Below, piece by piece: positions 10,349-17,936 of a stretch of DNA of 64,000 nt. Position 1 is the stretch's first letter, and the number at the start of each line of letters is the position of its first letter. The notes under the pieces were generated by a model. That model did no database searches, had not been told where the DNA came from, and worked only from the letters and a program-made list of their open reading frames with translations. Both the position numbers and the translations under genes were made by a program. This DNA comes from CAWBRT01 sp963696525 (GTDB lineage: Bacteria; Acidobacteriota; Terriglobia; Terriglobales; Acidobacteriaceae): the NCBI GenBank assembly GCA_963696525.1, contig CAVOKO010000008.1, positions 1 through 64,000 of the forward strand. Direction: 5' to 3'.

Positions 10349-13300
10349 ATGACGAAGTCTCGAATCGTAGGTCAAATTGTTTGCGTCCTTCTGCTGGCTT
10401 TAGCGCTCGTCGTAACCGGCACGCAAAGCGCGAACGCGCAAGGCGGTACCGGCCAGATCAAGGGTGTTGTGACTGATCCCACCGGGGCGGTGGTGCCGGG
10501 CGCCAAGATCACAGTAACCAGTCTTGAGACTGGCTTTTCGCGCGTTACGGTCAGCGGTGGCGACGGATCGTTCCTAATCCCTTCGATGCCGCCATCCCAC
10601 TACCAGGTGGAAGTCCTGGCTCTCAACTTTCAGCGGCTTGTTCGCAGTCCCATCACCGTCCAGGTTGCAGAGACTGCCGATGTAGGCGACATTCGACTCA
10701 CTATCGGTTCGGAGAGTTCGACCGTGACGGTCAGCGGCGAAGCAGGGCAGGAAGCACTGCTGCAGACCGAGACATCAACCCTGGGCAAGGTCTTCGACTC
10801 CACATTGATTGAAGCCATGCCACTCTCCACGCGCAACTTTACGCAGTTGCTCTCACTGCAGGCCGGTGTCATCGGCTCCATTCCCGGTACCCTCGCACTT
10901 GGCAACGGTACCTCGCAGTTCTCCGTGGGCGGGGCCAGAGTCTACGACAACGCCGTCAACATCGATGGAGTGAATGCCGTCAGCTCCTCATCCAGCGGCT
11001 CGTACTCTGTGCCTTCGCCCGATGCCCTGCAGGAGTTCAAGATGCAGACCAGCACCTACTCGGCTGAGTACAGCCGCGCCGGCGGCGGCAGCATCGACGT
11101 AACTACCAAGAGCGGCAGCAACCATTTTCACGGCGATGGGTTTTACTTCTTCCGCAACAAGGCGCTCGATGCAAACTCCTACTTCAACAAGCAGGGAGAA
11201 GCATTGACGAATTCTCCCAATATCCCGCCCGACATTCGCCAGAACCAGTGGGGCGGGACGGTGGGCGGCCCGATCAAGCGGGACAAAATGTTCTTTTTCT
11301 TTTCCTATCAATCCACCAACCAGATCAACGGAAACGCCGGAAACATCATCAACGATGTTTACCCGCTGCTTCCCCCGGGTGACCGCAGCAACACCGGGCT
11401 CTTACGCCAGCAGTTGGGAGCAATCTACGGCGGGGAGACGGGGCTCTTTGCCAATGTCGAGACGGTCGCACCAGACGGATCGAACATCAATCCGGTTGCG
11501 CTGGCGCTGATCCAGGCCAAGTTCTCGAACGGTGCGTATGTGCTGCCATACTTCCCGTTCGCGGACGTCACCCACACTGGCCGGACGGATATCGCGTACG
11601 CGCACTTCTCCCTCGCCCCCACTTACCAGGAGAAGCAATACATGGGGAACGTAGACTACAAACTAACGCCCCGCCAGACCCTCACTGAGAAATACTTCAA
11701 TTCCCACTCTGTCTTCCAAACAGTCGACGGGTATATCCCTGGGTTCTATTCGTTACAACCGGGCATCAGCGAGAATGCCAGCATCACCCACACCTTCACC
11801 GTGACTCCAACATTGGTGAACGAGGTCAAGTTGGGTTTCATGCGCCAGTATGGCGGCACTACAAACACCAACAGCGGCTTGACGGCCACTCAAATCGGCA
11901 TGAAGGCTGCCCCCGACGCGGCTGGTGCATTCCCGCAGTTCCTCATTGCCCTGGACGGTCTCATTTTCCCCAACAGTTCTGCTGCCTTCGGAGTCCAGTT
12001 GGAAAACCAGTTCTCGATCAGCGACACCGTATACAAGACCCTCGGACGCCATAATATGCGGGTCGGCTGGATCGGCATGGATCATGAACTCGATCTCAAT
12101 TCCAGAGGCGCAGGCGCAGTTTTTGTATTCACGATGGCCGATCTGCTTATCGGCGAGGACGCCGCCAACAACGGCAGCTCATTCAGCAACCTTTTGCTCA
12201 GCGCGGCCGGAACAGGCAGCTTCCAGCGGAATTTCCGTTTCAAGGATATCGGTTACTTCATCCAGGACGACTACAAGATCCTTCCCAATCTGACCGTGAA
12301 CCTGGGCCTGCGCTGGGATTATTTCGCGTGGCCCAGCGAAACTCAGGGGCGTATGGATAACTTCGTAAGAGCCCTTATGGGTGAGGGCCTTTTCGGCATT
12401 CCGACTGGCAACCAGGGGTACACCGGGTACACGATTTCGTCGAAGTTCAAACAGCTTAACCCCAACTTTGTCATCCCGGGCGGTATTACCCAGGTCAGCA
12501 ATCAGGACGGGATCGGGGCCAACTACAATAATTATGCTCCGCGTGTGGGTTTTGCCTGGGTTCCCTATAAGAATCACGTCACCACCTCAATCCGCGGCGG
12601 CTTTGGCCTTTTCTACAACCGAAGTTCCACCGTGATGGCCCAAGCCCTTGTCTCTGGTCCTCCGTTCAACAACTCGGACCTCTATTCGTTCGGCAGTCAA
12701 GGAACCTTGCAAGACCCATTTACGTTCCTGAACCTGCCGCCGGACAGTGCCTACCCGATTTGGAGCCCGCGAGTCTATGACCCGAACGTAACGCCCTCGT
12801 TGCTTTTCAACGCTGCAGCTGAGAAGGTCGGCAATCCCTACACCGAGCAATGGAATCTGAGCGTTCAGCAGGAGTTCGCAAAGGACTTTCTGTTCGAGCT
12901 CGCCTATCAGGGCTCGAATGGGGTTAAGCTGCTGGAGGGTCTCTCGCAGAACCAGGCAGGCGTCGCCTCTCCATCGAATCCTATTCGCGGCATCACGACC
13001 AACCTTACTGCCGGGGCTCCTGGCGGCTCACTTAACATCCAAGACCGTTCGCCGGTGGCGGGCATGCTATCGGACGAAGGATTGTCCGTGACCGCGTCGA
13101 CGGCCAGTTCCCATTACAATGCTCTAGAAGCAACCCTGAGTAAGCGCCTCAGTTACGGCCTGCAGTTCGTCTCGGCGTTCACTTGGTCAAAGAACATGGA
13201 TTCAGACACTGTCGGGTACGGCGGCGTAGGTTCGGCAGCCGTTCCACCGAACGACAATAACACCACCCATCACATGTCCATTTCCGGGCTGGATCGCACG

Positions 13301-13912
13301 GCCCGTTTCACAACCAGCGCGATCGACAATCTGCCCAACCCGATCAAGAATCAGGGCTCTTTTCTCGGCCATTTCCTGGACGGCTGGGGCATTGCAGGCG
13401 TCTTCGTAACGCAGACCGGAGGCCCCATCAGCTTTCAATTGAGCAATACAACCAGCGACTCCAGCGCCATCAAGCTCCAAGGAAACTTGACTGCAAGCTT
13501 GTCGCCTGGCGCGACACTGAATGATGTCGCGGGCCACGGTGCGGCCAAGAATCGCCTGCAGAACTACTTCAAGACTGGAGGGGTAGGCGACGGTACCAAT
13601 GCGCCTCTATGTCAGCAGATACCAGGTACGCCTTCGGCCTTGTCGTGCCCGGGCCCGATTTCCTTCGGCAACATTCCCACCAATACCTGGCTTCGCAATC
13701 CAGGGCAAAAGAGCGTCGATCTAGCATTGACGAAGACGACCAAGGTCTGGGAGAACTACAACGTCGAGATCCGCGCGGATTTCTTCAACGCTTTTAACTG
13801 GGTCAACTTTGGTGGACCGGATTCTGGGATCATCGACGCGACTTTCGGCGTGATCAACAGCACAACCGTCGACCCGAGAGTAATTCAGGCCTCAGCGAAG
13901 GTCCACTTCTAA
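10349..13912 (+). CDS. Oar-like TonB-dependent outer-membrane receptor
   Basis: 1187 residues from ATG 10349, preferred over an in-frame ATG at 10223 because AAGGAG precedes it and the signal peptide (hydrophobic core ending ANAQ) starts here. A carboxypeptidase-regulatory-like beta-sandwich (IKGVVTDPTGAVVPGAKITV) comes first, then a plug region (DGVNAVSSSSSGSYSVPSP, RAGGGSIDVTTKSGSN) and a long beta-barrel with alternating aromatic residues, ending in Phe as outer-membrane proteins do. This is the expanded Acidobacteriota family resembling Myxococcus Oar and SusC. Its place between glycosidases and sugar-catabolic genes suggests uptake of oligosaccharides released by them. The hairpin after the stop probably ends transcription. 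Confidence 0.9.
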   Translation: MTKSRIVGQIVCVLLLALALVVTGTQSANAQGGTGQIKGVVTDPTGAVVPGAKITVTSLETGFSRVTVSGGDGSFLIPSMPPSHYQVEVLALNFQRLVRSPITVQVAETADVGDIRLTIGSESSTVTVSGEAGQEALLQTETSTLGKVFDSTLIEAMPLSTRNFTQLLSLQAGVIGSIPGTLALGNGTSQFSVGGARVYDNAVNIDGVNAVSSSSSGSYSVPSPDALQEFKMQTSTYSAEYSRAGGGSIDVTTKSGSNHFHGDGFYFFRNKALDANSYFNKQGEALTNSPNIPPDIRQNQWGGTVGGPIKRDKMFFFFSYQSTNQINGNAGNIINDVYPLLPPGDRSNTGLLRQQLGAIYGGETGLFANVETVAPDGSNINPVALALIQAKFSNGAYVLPYFPFADVTHTGRTDIAYAHFSLAPTYQEKQYMGNVDYKLTPRQTLTEKYFNSHSVFQTVDGYIPGFYSLQPGISENASITHTFTVTPTLVNEVKLGFMRQYGGTTNTNSGLTATQIGMKAAPDAAGAFPQFLIALDGLIFPNSSAAFGVQLENQFSISDTVYKTLGRHNMRVGWIGMDHELDLNSRGAGAVFVFTMADLLIGEDAANNGSSFSNLLLSAAGTGSFQRNFRFKDIGYFIQDDYKILPNLTVNLGLRWDYFAWPSETQGRMDNFVRALMGEGLFGIPTGNQGYTGYTISSKFKQLNPNFVIPGGITQVSNQDGIGANYNNYAPRVGFAWVPYKNHVTTSIRGGFGLFYNRSSTVMAQALVSGPPFNNSDLYSFGSQGTLQDPFTFLNLPPDSAYPIWSPRVYDPNVTPSLLFNAAAEKVGNPYTEQWNLSVQQEFAKDFLFELAYQGSNGVKLLEGLSQNQAGVASPSNPIRGITTNLTAGAPGGSLNIQDRSPVAGMLSDEGLSVTASTASSHYNALEATLSKRLSYGLQFVSAFTWSKNMDSDTVGYGGVGSAAVPPNDNNTTHHMSISGLDRTARFTTSAIDNLPNPIKNQGSFLGHFLDGWGIAGVFVTQTGGPISFQLSNTTSDSSAIKLQGNLTASLSPGATLNDVAGHGAAKNRLQNYFKTGGVGDGTNAPLCQQIPGTPSALSCPGPISFGNIPTNTWLRNPGQKSVDLALTKTTKVWENYNVEIRADFFNAFNWVNFGGPDSGIIDATFGVINSTTVDPRVIQASAKVHF

Positions 13913-13937
13913 CCTCTTTCTACCTATTACTCGGGGT

Positions 13938-13974
13938 GCATACCTACGGTGCCTTATCGGCGCCGCGGGTATGC
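13938..13974 (+). terminator. Hairpin after the TonB receptor gene
   Basis: Outer arms GCATACC (13938-13944) and GGTATGC (13968-13974) pair perfectly; inner arms GGTGCC (13948-13953) and GGCGCC (13959-13964) pair with one G-T, around a five-base loop. There is no U tract, so this may be an mRNA-stabilising or factor-assisted terminator hairpin 25 bases past the stop codon. Confidence 0.5.
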
Positions 13975-14178
13975 GCAACCAGTTAAAAGCATACATACAC
14001 GCGGCACAGAATCAGAGAATTAAGGCATGGATGTTGTGAAGTTAGCTGTGGTAAAGGGAAATGCGAACAGTTCAGTATGAGCTGCCGATTTAGAGGATCA
14101 ACACATTTGGTGCTGCCTAGGCGGAATGCATTTCAATAGAATTCGTAATCACGTGATCGAAGAATGGAGGGTATCCGA

Positions 14179-15678
14179 ATGTCAAACCAGGATTCCGCCA
14201 TGGCTCCTGAAACCTTGAGCTTTCTTCACGAGTCGAAGAAGGCCCATCTGATCGGTGGCCATTGGGCGGACTACAACGATGAAAAGAGAGCAGACGTCTT
14301 CGATCCTTCAACTGGCGCAGTCATCACCACGGTCCCGCTTGGTGGACAAGCGGAGGTCGACGCTGCCGTCAAGGCGGCGCAGGGAGCATTTCCCGTTTGG
14401 TCTTCGATGTCCCCAAGAGAAAGGTCGATGCTCCTAAACCGTTGGGCCGATGCAATCGAAGAGAAGCAGGAAGTGCTGGCTCAAATCGAATCTCTCGACG
14501 TGGGAAAAGCACTAATCAACGCTGAAGGTTTCGACATTCCGTTTGGTGTTGCGTGCATTCGCTACTTCGCTGACTTCGCACTAAAAGCGCAATATGACGT
14601 ACCGCTTTCGGTACCCGGTATGGAAGCAAGGACGCACCGTGCGTCCTATGGACCTTGCGGTTTCATATTCCCCTGGAATTTTCCATTTGATCTTTTGGTG
14701 TGGAATATCTCACCAGCATTGGCTGCCGGTAACACAATCGTGGTTAAACCTTCGGTGGTGACTCCGCTCAGTACTCTCTATGCCTGCGGATTGGCAGAGA
14801 AGGCTGGTATTCCCCCAGGTGTGATCAACGTTGTGCTGGGGGACGGACAGGGTGTCGGTACCTCCCTTGCGAAACACTCCGGAATCCGGCGGATGTCATT
14901 CACAGGCTCTTCGTCTGTGGGCAGGGGGATTGCCGAGACATGCGGCCGCAACCTGGTTCCATGCAAACTGGAACTGGGCGGCAAGGGAGCTGCTGTTGTA
15001 TTTGAAGATGTTGACATAGAAGACACAGCACGGAAGCTGGTTGCCGCTCTCACGCTCAATACAGGCCAGGTATGCTGCACTGCGACTCGCTGGATTGTGC
15101 AGGAATCTGTGTTCGACTCTTTCGTTGACAAAGCAGCAGAAGCACTGCAACACATCAAGGTCGGCCCATCCTTAAGCCGCGATACCCAAATGGGACCACT
15201 CACCAGCAAGACCCATCTCGACAGAGTCCTTGGATATGTTGAAAGAGGGAAGCGGCAAGGGGCGGCGGTTCTGGCGGAGGGCCAGTTGCTAAAGGAAGAG
15301 GATGCGAGCCAGGGGTATTTTGTGAAGCCGGTCCTTCTAACGGGGAATGAGGATAATATCTGCTGCGCAGAAGAGATCTTCGGTCCGGTTGCATTTCTCA
15401 TGAAGTTCAAGAGCGAATCAGATGCCGTTGAAACTGCGAATCGTTCAGAATATGGCCTAGCGAACAGCGTGTGGAGCGGTGATCTTGTAAGGGCAAACTG
15501 GATGGCCGAGCGTCTGGTGGCGGGAAATAACTGGATCAATGCACACAATGTATTTGCCTACGGACTACCATATGGCGGAGTGAGGCTCAGTGGGATGGGC
15601 GGCGGTGTCAACAGTCCCGATACATTCTATGACTACCTTAGGAGTCAAACGATTGCTCGTCCACTCGACGGCGCGTAG
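14179..15678 (+). CDS. NAD(P)-dependent aldehyde dehydrogenase
   Basis: 499 residues from ATG 14179, which has GGAGGG ten bases upstream; an in-frame ATG at 14164 overlaps that site and is rejected. Full-length ALDH superfamily fold: the cofactor-binding segment FPWNFPF...VVKPS, the glycine motif FTGSSSVGRG, the general base Glu265 in LELGGKG, and the nucleophile in NTGQVCC (Cys299 or Cys300). Family role: oxidation of an aldehyde to the acid. Followed by aldolase and kinase genes, it may oxidise the aldehyde product of aldol cleavage, for example lactaldehyde from 6-deoxy sugars, or sulfolactaldehyde if the sugar is sulfonated. The substrate is inferred from context. Confidence 0.9.
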   Translation: MSNQDSAMAPETLSFLHESKKAHLIGGHWADYNDEKRADVFDPSTGAVITTVPLGGQAEVDAAVKAAQGAFPVWSSMSPRERSMLLNRWADAIEEKQEVLAQIESLDVGKALINAEGFDIPFGVACIRYFADFALKAQYDVPLSVPGMEARTHRASYGPCGFIFPWNFPFDLLVWNISPALAAGNTIVVKPSVVTPLSTLYACGLAEKAGIPPGVINVVLGDGQGVGTSLAKHSGIRRMSFTGSSSVGRGIAETCGRNLVPCKLELGGKGAAVVFEDVDIEDTARKLVAALTLNTGQVCCTATRWIVQESVFDSFVDKAAEALQHIKVGPSLSRDTQMGPLTSKTHLDRVLGYVERGKRQGAAVLAEGQLLKEEDASQGYFVKPVLLTGNEDNICCAEEIFGPVAFLMKFKSESDAVETANRSEYGLANSVWSGDLVRANWMAERLVAGNNWINAHNVFAYGLPYGGVRLSGMGGGVNSPDTFYDYLRSQTIARPLDGA

Positions 15679-15782
15679 TGACTTTCATGAATCGAATGAA
15701 TTTGACATTCCACTTCTTGAGACACCTCCGCCCGCATTTTTCGGTGACTATTTGCTCTGTTAATGTGAAGTAAGTGAAGGTT

Positions 15783-15792
15783 TAAACGTTTA
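15783..15792. promoter_or_regulatory. LacI-family-type operator upstream of aldolase-kinase genes
   Basis: TAAACGTTTA is a perfect palindrome, and with its flanks matches 12 of 14 bases of the common LacI/GalR-family site TGTAAACGTTTACA. It lies 30 bases before the aldolase start, a normal position for repression. No LacI-type regulator gene is in the window. Confidence 0.55.
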
Positions 15793-15822
15793 CCTACCGC
15801 TTTTGTCTCTTCTTGGAGTGAA

Positions 15823-16845
15823 ATGAAAAAAGCTCTAGACGCTAAGCTCGCAGCACTCAAGAAAGACCCCGCCTCGCGCGAGTTCATCTTGGCCGATGCC
15901 AAGGATGCCGATATGGCATTTTGCATTTCGTCTCCGGGAAGATCAATCGATGGACGCGCACGATCGATCGGCGATTTCCGGGAACAGTTGCGTGAGATTG
16001 TTTCGCAAGGCTTGGTGGATATCGCGCTGATGTCGGCCAGCACATCCGAATTGTTGACAATCCAGGAGCGTATCTTCGATTCATCTCCTGTGACCCCGGC
16101 GGTGCGAGCGAACGATTCGACTGACATTCACATTATTCGTGGAGGGCGATACTCGGTTTCCTCTTCGCGGCCTTTTGCTACAGCCACACTGGAGCACATA
16201 CAGGCCGGTAAGAGCCCTTGCACGGAAGAAGAGCGCAGTTTGGGAGCCAATCTTGGACTCTATTCGATCACTTTCAACAACGACGTGGATCAGGATCTAA
16301 AGACCCTTGAGGCCTATAAGGCATTCCGCCTCGAAGCTGAGCAGAAAAATTTTCGCCATTTTCTTGAAGTGTTTCATCCGAATGTTCCAGCCGAGGTTCA
16401 CGGTATTCCGCCGGAAGAAGTCCCTTACTTTGTTAACGACCATATCGTGCGGGTACTGGCTGGGGTGCCCTCATCTTCGAGGCCTGTATTCCTGAAGATC
16501 CCGTATGCAGGGCCAAAACCATTGGAAGAACTATGCGGATACGATTCTTCCATTATCGTAGGCGTGTTGGGAGGATCGGCAGGAACCACGCACGATGCAT
16601 TCCTTCTGGTTCACGAGGCGAAGCGATATGGAGCGCGCGCTGCGTTATTTGGCCGGAAGATCAATGTGGCAGAACATCAGCTATCGTTCGTCGAGCATCT
16701 GCGGCTGGTAGCGGACGATCATATAAAGCCGGCTGAAGCGGTTAAGTCCTATCACGCCGCGCTCAAGTCAATGAAGATTCATCCACGCTGCAGTCTCGAT
16801 CAGGACCTGGAACTGACTGCCACGTGCGCAAGTTATGCTGACTGA
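15823..16845 (+). CDS. Class I aldolase-like TIM-barrel protein (DeoC/LacD superfamily)
   Basis: 340 residues; GGAG precedes the ATG. The sequence begins FILADAKDADMAF, a first-strand pattern of DeoC/LacD-type aldolases, and VFLKIPYAG puts Lys225 where the Schiff-base lysine of these class I enzymes sits. IIVGVLGGSAGTTHDAF and GARAALFGRKIN resemble the phosphate-binding glycine-rich strands 7 and 8. It is not a recognisable RhaD or FucA (those are zinc class II). With the kinase 39 bases downstream it probably cleaves a ketose-1-phosphate to dihydroxyacetone phosphate and an aldehyde. A role in sulfoquinovose or deoxyhexose catabolism fits equally; the exact sugar is unknown. Confidence 0.65.
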   Translation: MKKALDAKLAALKKDPASREFILADAKDADMAFCISSPGRSIDGRARSIGDFREQLREIVSQGLVDIALMSASTSELLTIQERIFDSSPVTPAVRANDSTDIHIIRGGRYSVSSSRPFATATLEHIQAGKSPCTEEERSLGANLGLYSITFNNDVDQDLKTLEAYKAFRLEAEQKNFRHFLEVFHPNVPAEVHGIPPEEVPYFVNDHIVRVLAGVPSSSRPVFLKIPYAGPKPLEELCGYDSSIIVGVLGGSAGTTHDAFLLVHEAKRYGARAALFGRKINVAEHQLSFVEHLRLVADDHIKPAEAVKSYHAALKSMKIHPRCSLDQDLELTATCASYAD

Positions 16846-16884
16846 GAATCGAATCCTGGGTGGGGCGGCGCACGGAGACCACGG

Positions 16885-17871
16885 GTGAGCAAACTGTATG
16901 ACGTGCTCGGAGCTGGAATCGCCGCGGTAGACGACCTCTGCTACGTTTCGGCTTATCCTGAGGTCGATTGCAAGATACCGATCCGCAGCAGCCTGCGTCA
17001 GGGCGGCGGCCCCGGCTGCACTGCCATTGCCGCTGTCGGTTCGCTCGGCGGCCGCACGGCCTATGTCGCCCGCTTCGGAGACAATGAACTTTCCAGATTT
17101 ATCAGATCTGCGCTCGAGAGCCACGGCGTCGATATTTCGCATATCGCACACGATCCAACGGGCGGCCCTTACCACAGTTTCATCGTTGTCGACAGTGAGG
17201 GACATCGAAATGTCTTCTATGATCCAGCTTTGTATCGTGTAGCTGAACCCGATGACTTGCCAGAAGATCTGATTAAGTTCGCGAGCCTCGTTCTCCTGGA
17301 CCATCTCACCGAGCCGTCTCTCGCACCGGTGGCCTCAAAAGCTCACAAATTAGGTGTACCAATACTCGGAGATATTGAAGGCCAGACGGAATCTTCCATA
17401 GTTCTAACGAAACTGTCGGACTATCTGATTGTTCCCAAGGCGTTTGCAGCATGGGCCAGCGACGACCCCGATCCGCAAAATTCCTGTGCCTTCCTGGCGC
17501 GGAATAAACGGCTCGCAACCGTTGTGACGGCTGGCGTCGAGGGTTGCTACTTTTGCACAGCGACAGACCCGGTGGTCCGGCATTTCCTGGCTTTCAAGGT
17601 AGACGCGTTCGACACCAACGGGTGTGGCGATACATTTCACGGGGCCTTCGCTCTGGCGGTTGCGCGCGGAGTCGCCGTAACAGAGGCCGTCACTTTTGCT
17701 TCTGCCGCCGCCGCTCTCAAGGCATTTGCGGCTGGTGGAGCGCGACGGGGATGGAATGCGCTGCCGGCACTGGAGGAAGTCTTTGACTTTCTTCAAGCGA
17801 CGCTTCAGGAGCCAGTAAAAACATCCACGCTGAGAGCTCTCGAATGTCTCAGGAGCATTCCACAATCTTGA
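16885..17871 (+). CDS. PfkB-family sugar kinase
   Basis: 328 residues from GTG with GGAG upstream. N-terminal GAGIAAVDDLCYV and QGGGPGCTAIAAVGSLGG are the substrate-side PfkB motif; DTNGCGDTFHGAFA at 243-256 is PfkB signature 2, with Asp249 as catalytic base. The usual DTxGAGD has Cys in place of Ala. Known chemistry: ATP-dependent phosphorylation of a sugar hydroxyl. Together with the upstream aldolase this makes a phosphorylate-then-cleave pair. It ends 65 bases before the convergent GH95-SGNH gene. Confidence 0.85.
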   Translation: MSKLYDVLGAGIAAVDDLCYVSAYPEVDCKIPIRSSLRQGGGPGCTAIAAVGSLGGRTAYVARFGDNELSRFIRSALESHGVDISHIAHDPTGGPYHSFIVVDSEGHRNVFYDPALYRVAEPDDLPEDLIKFASLVLLDHLTEPSLAPVASKAHKLGVPILGDIEGQTESSIVLTKLSDYLIVPKAFAAWASDDPDPQNSCAFLARNKRLATVVTAGVEGCYFCTATDPVVRHFLAFKVDAFDTNGCGDTFHGAFALAVARGVAVTEAVTFASAAAALKAFAAGGARRGWNALPALEEVFDFLQATLQEPVKTSTLRALECLRSIPQS

Positions 17872-17936
17872 AATAGCCGCATCGCAGGCTGTCTCATGAA
17901 TTACGCTTCGAAGCGACTCAAGCGAATGGATCGAAG

